Shown: positions 1 to 5,886, numbered from the stretch's first letter. The stretch is DNA of 6,867 nucleotides from JBHIBD01 sp046758865 (GCA_046758865.1 JBHIBD010000092.1:1-6867), one strand, 5' to 3'. The notes: generated by a model not told the origin, from the letters alone. Numbers and translations are program-made.

Positions 1-823
1 CATTAAGCTCCGTAACAAGGTCCCAGTCAATATGCCAATGGTGACTATGTTTATGGCCGTGTTCATGACCATGCTCATGATCGTGCACATGCCTTTCCTT
101 GGTGAGCCTATAGGAAAGGGCGAGATTGTACTCAAAACGGTCACCAAGAACGGTGCGCTGTGAGCCCTTGGTGGTAAAAGTGTACAAGACATTGGTGTCT
201 AGAGATAGACGCCCCCAATGCTTGGTAAAGGCAAGGCCAGCCATGGGGTCCCACGAACCTGAGCCAGGCTGATGCTCCACCTCGAATCGGCCGCCTTGAT
301 TTGTTCTCTCAGTGGTACGGCCCGTAGGGACTTTCAGACCAAAAAGGCCCGCAAAATGGAAATCTTTGTCCTTATTTTCGATAAACCGATACATGCTGTA
401 AAGCGTAAGGTCGCCAAAATCGGCGGAGTCCCCTTCACGCTTAAGCTCAACCTCACCATCCTCATTTTCACCTTCACGAATGTCATGCTGCCAGACATAC
501 GGCATACGGAACCCTACAGTGAGGTTGTTTGTGGCACCGTAGGCAACCCCTACGGAGAATGCAAGGAGGGAATCTGTACTGTCTACTTCTCTTTCTTCCT
601 GTGCAAAGCCGGCCAACTGCGAGTCAGTAAACCGACTAAACTCTGTACGGTCCCACCGAATGTCTGCAAAAAAACTGCCCAAAGGCAGGGGCACAGCAGG
701 AGTTGTAATGATTGGACCCGAACGGCCCAGACCTAGTCCACTAGCTGCAGCATGAGATGCATAAACATCGTCAACCGCCGCAAGGCAGACTACTAAAGAC
801 GCTATGAGCGCAAAGAACCCCAT
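1..823 (-). CDS. Outer-membrane beta-barrel 'transporter'-like protein with His-rich segment, C-terminus cut by window edge
   Basis: The reading frame stays open for 274 codons from the ATG at 823 to the window edge, so the C-terminus is missing. An in-frame TAA lies just upstream of the ATG, and GGAG (834-831) stands 7 nt before it, which fixes the start. Residues 1-22 are hydrophobic and end in VYA before SHA, a plausible signal peptide that lacks the usual basic N-terminus. The rest consists of alternating amphipathic strands typical of a beta-barrel: LLAFSVGVAYG, NLTVGFRMPYVW, GDLTLYSMYRF, FAGLFGLKVPTGR, WDPMAGLAFTKHW, FEYNLALSYRL. This pattern resembles the MetA-like outer-membrane family (PF13557-type 'transporter'), by memory and not by search. 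Residues 245-264 hold 11 histidines between two predicted strands, so they form a loop, likely metal-binding. It lies 116 bp downstream of the cysteine-rich gene on the same strand, with no terminator or clear promoter between them, so co-transcription is likely. Substrate unknown. Confidence 0.8.
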   Translation of the reverse strand, partial: MGFFALIASLVVCLAAVDDVYASHAAASGLGLGRSGPIITTPAVPLPLGSFFADIRWDRTEFSRFTDSQLAGFAQEEREVDSTDSLLAFSVGVAYGATNNLTVGFRMPYVWQHDIREGENEDGEVELKREGDSADFGDLTLYSMYRFIENKDKDFHFAGLFGLKVPTGRTTERTNQGGRFEVEHQPGSGSWDPMAGLAFTKHWGRLSLDTNVLYTFTTKGSQRTVLGDRFEYNLALSYRLTKERHVHDHEHGHEHGHKHSHHWHIDWDLVTELN

Positions 824-939
824 ATGATTGCTCCTCTCTTAACAAAATCGATGACCTCAGAAAGAGTGCACAGTACGGTCACTTGGCGTAATGTGGGCGC
901 ACTTCTCCTGCGACAATGGGTGTTGAATTGTTGGGTAGG

Positions 940-1359
940 TTAAGAAAGGAGTTTGGGAATCTTATCTGGGGGAGGAATAAAAACGTCCTTAATTATGGGG
1001 ATATTAGGCCCTACGTGTTCTGAGGAATCGTCACCAAACAAGGTGGGCGGACCAAAACCAAGTATATAAGAGTCTTGCCCGGAATGGAACAACGCTGTGG
1101 TATGCCCGGTGCAGGCCAGGCTCCTCCAAAACGAGGCCCCGCCGCTGCCCTGGTTCTCATCCGAGACAGGGGTGTCAGATTGCTCAACCTCTGGCACATC
1201 TTCACAACACTTACACTGCCCGGGAATGCAACAACAGTCACCGTTGCAGCACGGAGACACGGCTACCCTATTTGGTGTATCCATCCTGGGCGTGGTAAGC
1301 CCTGCGAAAAAGAGAATTGTGAATACTAATGAGATGGGCAGCAAGTGTCCCTTGGTCAT
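940..1359 (-). CDS. Small exported cysteine-rich protein, function unknown
   Basis: This 139-residue protein has a basic N-terminus (MTKGH) and a hydrophobic stretch at about residues 6-22, which looks like a signal peptide or membrane anchor. Eight cysteines crowd into residues 37-52 in the pattern CC-x3-CCC-x4-C-x-CC, with a ninth at C83 followed by H86 and H92. Such spacing is typical of soft-metal binding, as in metallothionein-like clusters, but I recognise no named family. The C-terminal third is rich in proline, glycine and aspartate (GFGPPTLFGD, VFIPPPDKIPK) and has no obvious fold. The start at 1359 is the first possible ATG because an in-frame TAG lies four codons upstream. No Shine-Dalgarno site precedes it, and the best promoter would start the mRNA at or near the ATG. 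It is the first gene of a probable two-gene unit with the His-rich beta-barrel gene. The composition is real-looking, and the antisense frames lack family signatures. Confidence 0.7.
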   Translation of the reverse strand: MTKGHLLPISLVFTILFFAGLTTPRMDTPNRVAVSPCCNGDCCCIPGQCKCCEDVPEVEQSDTPVSDENQGSGGASFWRSLACTGHTTALFHSGQDSYILGFGPPTLFGDDSSEHVGPNIPIIKDVFIPPPDKIPKLLS

Positions 1360-1365
1360 GTGGGG

Positions 1366-1394
1366 ATTCTATTTGACACCCTGGGAGAAATCAA
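1366..1394 (-). promoter_or_regulatory. Sigma-70-like promoter for the cysteine-rich gene
   Basis: On the minus strand, TTGATT (1394-1389) and TAGAAT (1371-1366) are separated by 17 bp. The -10 box ends 6 bp before the ATG at 1359, so the expected start of transcription falls on the A of the start codon or within a few bases of it. It overlaps the plus-strand promoter at 1373-1401. Found by eye, with no experimental support. Confidence 0.45.
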
Positions 1395-1401
1395 CTCTAA
1401 T
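1373..1401 (+). promoter_or_regulatory. Sigma-70-like promoter for the deacetylase gene
   Basis: A consensus TTGACA (1373-1378) is followed after 17 bp by TCTAAT (1396-1401), which matches the -10 consensus at five of six positions. Transcription would begin near 1408 and give a leader of about 110 nt before the deacetylase ATG at 1518. The -35 box lies between the two boxes of the oppositely directed promoter, so RNA polymerase probably cannot occupy both at once. Confidence 0.55.
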
Positions 1402-1455
1402 TAGTGCCCGGGACCGCTGTAAAGCTGTTAATAAATAGTAAATGCTCTAAGCACG

Positions 1456-1500
1456 GTTTTTGCAAAGGTCTCGTCACAAGGTCCATACGCAAAACTTTTT
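1456..1500 (+). promoter_or_regulatory. Possible leader hairpin followed by a T run, upstream of the deacetylase
   Basis: Within the predicted leader, GTTTTTGC (1456-1463) can pair with GCAAAAC (1489-1495), leaving one bulged T, and five Ts follow at once (1496-1500). The layout resembles an intrinsic terminator or attenuator, but the stem is AT-rich and the loop is about 25 nt, so it would be weak. No riboswitch class is recognised. Confidence 0.18.
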
Positions 1501-1517
1501 AGAGAAGTCCCCTTACC

Positions 1518-2456
1518 ATGACACTTCTCCTTTATGACGACATCTTCCTTAAGCACGATACCGGCCCCTATCACCCCGAAAACTATAAGAGACTTGAATG
1601 TACCGTTGACCATCTGAAATCCACTGGTCTGTGGGATAGATTTACACTGGTGAGGCCCAGAGCGGCAACCACAGAAGAGATTGCCCTAGTACACGACAGA
1701 AATTACATCAACAAGGCCAGAGATGTAGCTCAAGGTGGTGGCGGCCAGCTAGACCCGGATACAACGCTTTCAAGCGACTCCTACAAGGCCGCACTCTATG
1801 CCGCCGGAGCGCTTCTTACGGCAGCGGACGCTGTTATGGAAAAGAGGGCCAAAAATGCCTTCTGTATGGTCAGACCCCCAGGGCACCATGCAAGGCCGGC
1901 AAGGGGCATGGGATTCTGTGTCTTCAACAATGTGGCTGTTGCCGCCCAATACCTGCTATCCAAACATAAACTCGAACGGGTGCTAATAGTGGACTGGGAC
2001 TGTCACCACGGTAATGGGACCCAGGAAATATTCTACAGTGAGCCACGTGTGCTCTACCTATCGCTCCACAGGTGGCCGTTCTACCCCGGCACTGGTGGTG
2101 AAAATGAGAGAGGTAGTGGCCAGGGAGACGGCTTTACTATAAACATACCCATTAGAGAAGGAACTTCACCTAAAGAGTATATACAGTCATTCAAGAATGT
2201 GATGAATGAAAGCGTTTTGGCCTTTGACCCGGAGTTTGTCATTATATCTGCAGGCTTCGATACCTATGTAGAAGACCCTATAGCGGGACTCGGCTTAGCG
2301 ACAAAGGATTTCACTGCACTTACCAGAATAACTACGGAGGTGGCTAACAGGTGCAGTCAGGACCGTATAGTATCGTGCCTTGAGGGTGGTTACAGCCTCC
2401 AGGGACTCCCACTCTGCATTGAGCAGCATCTGAGCACCCTGCTGGAGGCCTCGTAG
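1518..2456 (+). CDS. Histone deacetylase family protein (class II-like zinc amidohydrolase)
   Basis: This 312-residue protein carries the full set of HDAC/acetoin-utilisation/acetylpolyamine amidohydrolase motifs: HPEN (19-22), RPPGHHA (119-125, with the catalytic His pair H123-H124), GFCVFNNVAVAA (132-143), DWDCHHGNGTQ (159-169), PFYPGTGG (187-194), SAGFDTYVEDP (244-254) and LEGGY (288-292). By alignment with known members, D161, H163 and D248 bind zinc and Y292 is the transition-state tyrosine, so the enzyme should be active. The family removes acetyl groups from lysine side chains or polyamines in the cytoplasm. The substrate cannot be read from the sequence, and no acetyltransferase or acs gene is next to it. 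The length is normal for bacterial members. The start fits the conserved N-terminus, but the ribosome site is weak (AGAGAAG about 10 nt upstream). The TAG stop lies inside a MITE-like element that begins at 2453. Confidence 0.95.
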   Translation: MTLLLYDDIFLKHDTGPYHPENYKRLECTVDHLKSTGLWDRFTLVRPRAATTEEIALVHDRNYINKARDVAQGGGGQLDPDTTLSSDSYKAALYAAGALLTAADAVMEKRAKNAFCMVRPPGHHARPARGMGFCVFNNVAVAAQYLLSKHKLERVLIVDWDCHHGNGTQEIFYSEPRVLYLSLHRWPFYPGTGGENERGSGQGDGFTINIPIREGTSPKEYIQSFKNVMNESVLAFDPEFVIISAGFDTYVEDPIAGLGLATKDFTALTRITTEVANRCSQDRIVSCLEGGYSLQGLPLCIEQHLSTLLEAS

Positions 2457-2542
2457 GGGCAATTTTCACCAAAGGTGAATCCCCGCCAGAGGCAGATCTG
2501 CCTCCGGCATGACGCCTATGGCGTGACATGAATTGCCCCTAC
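2453..2542. mobile_element. MITE-like element with 12-bp terminal inverted repeats and three internal hairpins
   Basis: GTAGGGGCAATT (2453-2464) is repeated as a perfect inverted copy at 2531-2542. Between them lie three adjacent palindromes: TTCACC/GGTGAA with an AAA loop (2465-2479), an imperfect 24-nt palindrome with a 16-bp perfect core centred on AGATCT (2485-2508), and ACGCC/GGCGT with a TAT loop (2512-2524). About 80% of its length can fold. It has no coding capacity. TA dinucleotides border the inner GGGGCAATT repeats (2454-2455 and 2540-2541), as expected for insertion at TA by an IS630/Tc1-type transposase. No second copy is seen in the window. It could instead be a REP-like or transcript-processing element. 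A lack of T runs argues against a simple terminator. Confidence 0.65.
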
Positions 2543-2608
2543 ACCCTGATTACATCCATTGTTATGTAAAAACACCGACAGCCGTCCCTAGAAGCGCAGG
2601 GTTATCTC

Positions 2609-3787
2609 ATGAACATCTTCCTCAGCATAGCAATTGTACTGGCAGGGGCGCTCATATTTGCGTCCCTTATAAAGAGATTGAAATTTCCCGAGGTCACGGC
2701 CTACATACTCCTGGGGATACTCCTGGGACCTCACCTCTTAAATCTCATGTCAGAGCAAATCTATGAGCTCTCCAGCCCGATATCGCTCATTGCCCTGGGG
2801 TTCATTGCATTTATGCTGGGAGAAAACTTATCGCTGGAAAATCTGCGCCACACTGGCAAATCTATCCTATGGATATCTATCTTTGAGACCATTGGTGCAT
2901 GCGTCCTGATAACTGCAGTCATTTATTTCGGCCTGCATCAACCGTTTTATGTGGCTATCTTGCTGGGTGGCATCGCACCGGCGACTGCCCCTGCTGCAAC
3001 CATGTTGGTAGTTAGAGAATACAGGGCAAAAGGGTCCTTCACTAATACTCTCCTGGGGGTAGTGTCGATAGATGATGCCTGGGGCATTACAATCTTCGCT
3101 ATGTGCCTCTCGGTTGCCAAATTGGCAGCTGTGCCTGACGTTGATGCTGACACGATCTCACACGAAGTCTTTAATCCGTTATTCGAGATACTGGGTTCTT
3201 TACTGCTGGGTGGCATAGTCGCAGTCACACTATCCAGAGCCTCTCGGTACGTCAGTGACAGTGCAAACCTTTTAATCCTCGCCTTATCAGGTATTTTTTT
3301 AGTGATAGGCATATCCCTTTCACTAGGCCTGTCGGTACTGCTGGCTAATGTTGCGCTGGGTGCAACACTTGTCAACATAGACCGCAAGGCAACTATGTTT
3401 TTTGACATAGTGAGGGAAGTGGACGCACCCATATATGTTATGTTCTTTGTCCTGGCAGGGACCCATTGTGACATCCTGGCATTGAGGCAATTGGGGGGTG
3501 TAGGATTTGTTTATATGATGTGCAGAATGGTGGGTCAGGTAATAGGTGCTTTCCTGGGTGGCTATATCGCAGGGTCAGATAACAAGATAAAAAAGTACTT
3601 GGGACTGGCGCTGTTTCCCCAGGCAGGTGTAGCCTTGGGCATGGCCCTTGTCGTAAAGAACGAGTTCCCCCAGGCAGCGGATACAATCTTCAACCTAATA
3701 GTCGCTACCACTGTCATCTTCGAGATAATTGGCCCCATGTGCACGAGGTATGCACTTTCAAGGGCGGGGGAGATAACATCAACATAA
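2609..3787 (+). CDS. Cation:proton antiporter, CPA2 family (Kef/NapA-like membrane domain)
   Basis: The protein has 392 residues, nearly all hydrophobic, with about 13 predicted membrane helices (roughly 4-20, 28-41, 55-71, 86-108, 112-135, 146-170, 190-209, 219-236, 238-257, 272-288, 297-321, 329-350, 360-385). The broken helix GGIAPATAPAAT (120-131) is followed by SIDDAWG, with the aspartate pair D155-D156. In NhaA and NapA an adjacent aspartate pair carries the ion-binding carboxylates and goes with electrogenic exchange, while Kef proteins have other residues here. It therefore likely swaps Na+ (or another cation) for H+ across the inner membrane. No TrkA-N or TrkA-C domain follows, so it is a membrane-only form of usual length. 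The start is the first Met of helix 1, with AGGG about 8 nt upstream. It lies 66 bp beyond the MITE-like element. The ion specificity is inferred. Confidence 0.9.
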   Translation: MNIFLSIAIVLAGALIFASLIKRLKFPEVTAYILLGILLGPHLLNLMSEQIYELSSPISLIALGFIAFMLGENLSLENLRHTGKSILWISIFETIGACVLITAVIYFGLHQPFYVAILLGGIAPATAPAATMLVVREYRAKGSFTNTLLGVVSIDDAWGITIFAMCLSVAKLAAVPDVDADTISHEVFNPLFEILGSLLLGGIVAVTLSRASRYVSDSANLLILALSGIFLVIGISLSLGLSVLLANVALGATLVNIDRKATMFFDIVREVDAPIYVMFFVLAGTHCDILALRQLGGVGFVYMMCRMVGQVIGAFLGGYIAGSDNKIKKYLGLALFPQAGVALGMALVVKNEFPQAADTIFNLIVATTVIFEIIGPMCTRYALSRAGEITST

Positions 3788-3814
3788 CCACTCATTAATA
3801 GTTATGGCGGACAC

Positions 3815-3835
3815 AAAGCAGGACTGCGGCTTTTT
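3815..3835. terminator. Weak, possibly bidirectional terminator between antiporter and rpsT
   Basis: AAAGC (3815-3819) and GCTTT (3829-3833) form a short stem whose 3' arm runs into five Ts on the plus strand, 28 bp after the antiporter stop. Read on the minus strand the same stem ends in only three Ts, 17 bp beyond the rpsT stop. The two genes converge here, so a terminator is expected, but the stem is short. Confidence 0.3.
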
Positions 3836-3851
3836 CTAAAGAGTGCGAGAT

Positions 3852-4154
3852 CTATTCTTCTGCGGTCTTTGGGGCCTGTTCGCCTGCTCCTGCAAGAAGT
3901 TTATTAAGCCTCTTTGTCAGGCGAGATTTGCGGCGGGCTGCCGTCCTCTTTCGGATGATACCCTTGGCTGCTGTCTTATCAAGTTCCTTAGTAGTCAGGC
4001 GTAGCTCTTCCCTCGCTGTCTCTGTATTACCTGTCTCGGCAGCCGTAATGAATTTCTTTATCTGCGTCCTGAGCTTAGACATTGCAGTACGGTTCCTGGC
4101 CCGACGTTTTACGTTTTGTCTTTCGCTCTTACTGGCCGCTGGTCTATGTGGCAT
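3852..4154 (-). CDS. rpsT: 30S ribosomal protein S20
   Basis: This 100-residue, very basic protein has the S20 pattern: SKSERQNVKRRARNR near the N-terminus (8-22), LRTQIKKF (28-35), and the signature AAKGIIRKRTAARRKSRLTKRLNKL (about 62-86). S20 binds 16S rRNA early in assembly of the small subunit. The usual IHKN within the signature reads IRKR here. The C-terminal tail (GAGEQAPKTAEE) extends a little past the E. coli length of 87 and is acidic, a common variable region. The start is supported by a strong GGAGG (4164-4160) about 5 nt before the ATG. The gene is alone in its transcription unit, divergent from def and convergent with the antiporter gene. Confidence 0.95.
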   Translation of the reverse strand: MPHRPAASKSERQNVKRRARNRTAMSKLRTQIKKFITAAETGNTETAREELRLTTKELDKTAAKGIIRKRTAARRKSRLTKRLNKLLAGAGEQAPKTAEE

Positions 4155-4184
4155 AATCTCCTCCTCAATATGTCAGAGTCTAAT

Positions 4185-4213
4185 ACCTTATTAAACCCGA
4201 GGCCGTCTGTCAA
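4185..4213 (-). promoter_or_regulatory. Sigma-70-like promoter of rpsT
   Basis: On the minus strand a perfect TTGACA (4213-4208) is followed after 17 bp by TAAGGT (4190-4185), which keeps the key TA...T positions of the -10 box. Transcription should start near 4178, giving a leader of about 24 nt that contains the strong GGAGG of rpsT. Confidence 0.6.
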
Positions 4214-4229
4214 TGGAAAATAAGCCCCC

Positions 4230-4258
4230 TTGCATTCCCATCGCACGGTTGTTATACT
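4230..4258 (+). promoter_or_regulatory. Sigma-70-like promoter of the def-fmt unit
   Basis: TTGCAT (4230-4235) and TATACT (4253-4258) are 17 bp apart, which predicts a start near 4265 and a leader of about 42 nt before def. The -35 box is a poor match, but the -10 box matches at five of six positions. The -35 boxes of this promoter and that of rpsT are only 16 bp apart, so the two divergent promoters are back to back. Confidence 0.45.
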
Positions 4259-4306
4259 TGCCTTCAACTATTAATCATGCGCCGAATTATCCTCTGAAAC
4301 TAGAGC

Positions 4307-4828
4307 ATGAAGATACTAATTTACCCTGATTCACAACTCAGGCAGAAGGCCAAACCCATAAAGGAAATAAAAGAGGACTTCCATGAAAAGGCGGAGGAGA
4401 TGCTCCAGTTCATGTACGAGGCCCAGGGGATAGGGCTGGCCGCCACTCAGGTGGGCTGGCCTGTGCGACTCTTGGTAAAAGACCTCACCGGTGAGAAGAC
4501 TGGTGAGCGCGTTTACATTAATCCTGTCATAACCCACGAGGAAGGGGAATCACTGGAGGAAGAAGGCTGCCTCAGCCTGCCTGGCGTCTTCGGAAAGATA
4601 GCAAGGTCAGAAAGGGTAAAAGTAGTGGCATACAGTCTCCAAGGCGAGAAGTTGGAGCTAGAGGCAGAGGGCCTTGAGGCAAGGGTATGGCAGCATGAGA
4701 TAGACCACCTTAACGGTATCCTAATCATCGATAAGATGACCCCCGCCAGTAGCCTTGCAAACTCCAGACGACTTAAGGAACTGGAAGAGATTTACAGAGA
4801 AGGGGCCGCCAAAACACGAAGCCTGTAA
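4307..4828 (+). CDS. def: Peptide deformylase
   Basis: This 173-residue enzyme removes the formyl group from the N-terminal methionine of new proteins at the ribosome. All three family motifs are intact: GIGLAATQVG (41-50), EEGCLSLPG (85-93) and QHEIDHLNG (129-137). By homology C88, H130 and H134 bind the metal (Fe2+ in most members), E131 is the general base and Q48 lies in the active site. The N-terminus MKILIYPDSQLRQKA is the conserved start of the family and fixes the ATG, although no clear Shine-Dalgarno site precedes it. The length is typical, with a C-terminal helix rich in charged residues (RRLKELEEIYRE). fmt follows after 55 bp with no terminator, so the two opposing formylation enzymes share an operon, as in many bacteria. 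Confidence 0.97.
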   Translation: MKILIYPDSQLRQKAKPIKEIKEDFHEKAEEMLQFMYEAQGIGLAATQVGWPVRLLVKDLTGEKTGERVYINPVITHEEGESLEEEGCLSLPGVFGKIARSERVKVVAYSLQGEKLELEAEGLEARVWQHEIDHLNGILIIDKMTPASSLANSRRLKELEEIYREGAAKTRSL

Positions 4829-4883
4829 ACCATCCTCCTAATCCCTCTCGGTTATACTCCCACTCGGGGAACTGTAACAAATT

Positions 4884-5852
4884 ATGAACATCATCTTCAT
4901 GGGAACGCCGGACTTTGCATTACCCAGCCTTAGACGCCTTGTCGAAGCTTCTCATCACAATATCCTGGCAGTAGTTACCCAGCCGGACAGGCCCAAGGGC
5001 CGCCACCTTCACCACACATATCCTCCGCCCGTAAAGCAATTGGCCGAGAAACTCGGCCTGAGGGTAATCCAGACGGATAACGTCAATGAGCCGAACATAC
5101 TTAGAGAGTTCAATAATCTGGGTCCAGACCTCATTGTAGTGGTTGCATTTGGCCAAAAGTTGTCACGAGAATTCCTCGAAATCCCAAGAATCGCCTGCAT
5201 CAACCTCCATGCCTCGCTCCTACCCAAGTATCGCGGGGCCGCACCCATCATATGGGCCATCGTAAACGGTGAAGAGATAACAGGCGTCACTGCCCAAAGG
5301 GTGGTGTATGAGATGGACGCCGGTGACATTATTTCCCAAGAAATTATAAGAATAGGACCTGATGATACAGCCGGAGATTTAGAGCCAAGACTCTCCGAGG
5401 TGGCCGGCAATCTCCTGATGAAGGTCCTCGAGGCCTACGAGCACTCTAGTGTGTATTACGCACCTCAGCAGGAGGAGTTGGTGAGTTATGCACCACGCGT
5501 AAGGAAAAAGGATGGGCTTATTAACTGGAACCAGCCCCCAGAGAAAATCCATAACTTTATCCGCGGGATGAACCCCAAGCCAGGCGCCTTCTCTTTCCTC
5601 CCTGCGAAAGGGGGCCAGCCCAAGAAGAAGCTCATCATCCTGCACTCGCGTCTGGAAACCCAGAAAAAGTTGCAAGAAATCTGTAAACCCGGCACCATAC
5701 TTCACACATCAGACCAGGGCATACAGATAGCCGCCGCCGGCGGCTCATTATGGATAACCCAACTCCAGCCAGAGGGGGGGAGAAAAATGACGGCGCAGGA
5801 ATACCTCAGGGGCCACCAGCTACATAAAGGACAGTGCCTTCCGTCGGAGTAA
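4884..5852 (+). CDS. fmt: Methionyl-tRNA formyltransferase
   Basis: The enzyme transfers a formyl group from 10-formyl-tetrahydrofolate to Met-tRNA(fMet), preparing it for initiation. The 322 residues show the N-terminal Rossmann-like domain (MNIIFMGTPDFALPSL, VVTQPDRPKGR at 30-40), the folate-site motif HASLLPKYRGAAPI (109-122), and the C-terminal OB-like tRNA-binding domain from about residue 208 (KKDGLINW, IHNFIRGMNPKPGAF). The catalytic residues N107, H109 and D145 match N106, H108 and D144 of E. coli Fmt. The basic loop after VTQPD that contacts the acceptor end is present. The length is normal. The start matches the conserved N-terminus; upstream there is only a distant GGGGA (about 15 nt away). 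It lies 55 bp after def, and a DUF116 gene follows 64 bp downstream. Confidence 0.97.
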   Translation: MNIIFMGTPDFALPSLRRLVEASHHNILAVVTQPDRPKGRHLHHTYPPPVKQLAEKLGLRVIQTDNVNEPNILREFNNLGPDLIVVVAFGQKLSREFLEIPRIACINLHASLLPKYRGAAPIIWAIVNGEEITGVTAQRVVYEMDAGDIISQEIIRIGPDDTAGDLEPRLSEVAGNLLMKVLEAYEHSSVYYAPQQEELVSYAPRVRKKDGLINWNQPPEKIHNFIRGMNPKPGAFSFLPAKGGQPKKKLIILHSRLETQKKLQEICKPGTILHTSDQGIQIAAAGGSLWITQLQPEGGRKMTAQEYLRGHQLHKGQCLPSE

Positions 5853-5858
5853 ACATCC

Positions 5859-5886
5859 TTGACTTTCCCCAATTCCTATATAAAAT
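5859..5886 (+). promoter_or_regulatory. Sigma-70-like promoter for the DUF116 gene
   Basis: TTGACT (5859-5864) and TAAAAT (5881-5886), each five of six to consensus, are 16 bp apart and begin just 6 bp after the fmt stop. Transcription would start near 5893 and give a leader of about 24 nt with AAAGGAA (5904-5910) 6 nt before the ATG. The DUF116 gene can thus be expressed apart from def-fmt, in addition to read-through. Confidence 0.5.

Noticed and set aside
272..736. Plus-strand open frame of 154 codons
   Set aside because: It is antisense to the beta-barrel gene, has no family motif or ribosome site, and reads as a mixture of Lys, Thr and Cys stretches; the minus frame has a signal peptide and barrel strands.
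1097..1438. Plus-strand open frame of 113 codons across the Cys-rich gene
   Set aside because: It mirrors the opposite strand and runs through both predicted promoters; no motif and no ribosome site. The minus frame has a better start, signal peptide and cysteine pattern.
1428..1613. Minus-strand open frame of 61 codons over the deacetylase start
   Set aside because: It overlaps the conserved N-terminus of the deacetylase and shows no recognisable features beyond a chance hydrophobic stretch.
2453..2542. Reading the hairpin element as a plain rho-independent terminator of the deacetylase
   Set aside because: None of the three hairpins is followed by a T run on either strand, and the paired ends 90 bp apart are not a terminator feature.
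2550..2569. Inverted repeat TTACAT-8 bp-ATGTAA upstream of the antiporter
   Set aside because: Six-bp AT-rich arms are common by chance, and no promoter boxes could be set around them; it is too weak to call an operator.
2947..3474. Minus-strand open frame of 175 codons
   Set aside because: It lies wholly inside the antiporter gene; its Ser/Thr/Ala-rich composition is what the complement of codons for hydrophobic residues gives.
3784..3806. CATAAC...GTTATG stem right after the antiporter stop
   Set aside because: An AT-rich 6-bp stem with a loop of about 11 nt and no T run; the next stem at 3815-3835 is a better terminator candidate.
3928..4194. Plus-strand hydrophobic open frame opposite rpsT
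   Set aside because: Arg/Lys codons of S20 read as Leu/Ser/Phe on the other strand, which explains the membrane-like look; it also covers the rpsT promoter.
5009..5410. Minus-strand open frame of 133 codons
   Set aside because: It is antisense to the core of fmt, including the folate-site motif, and has no features of its own.
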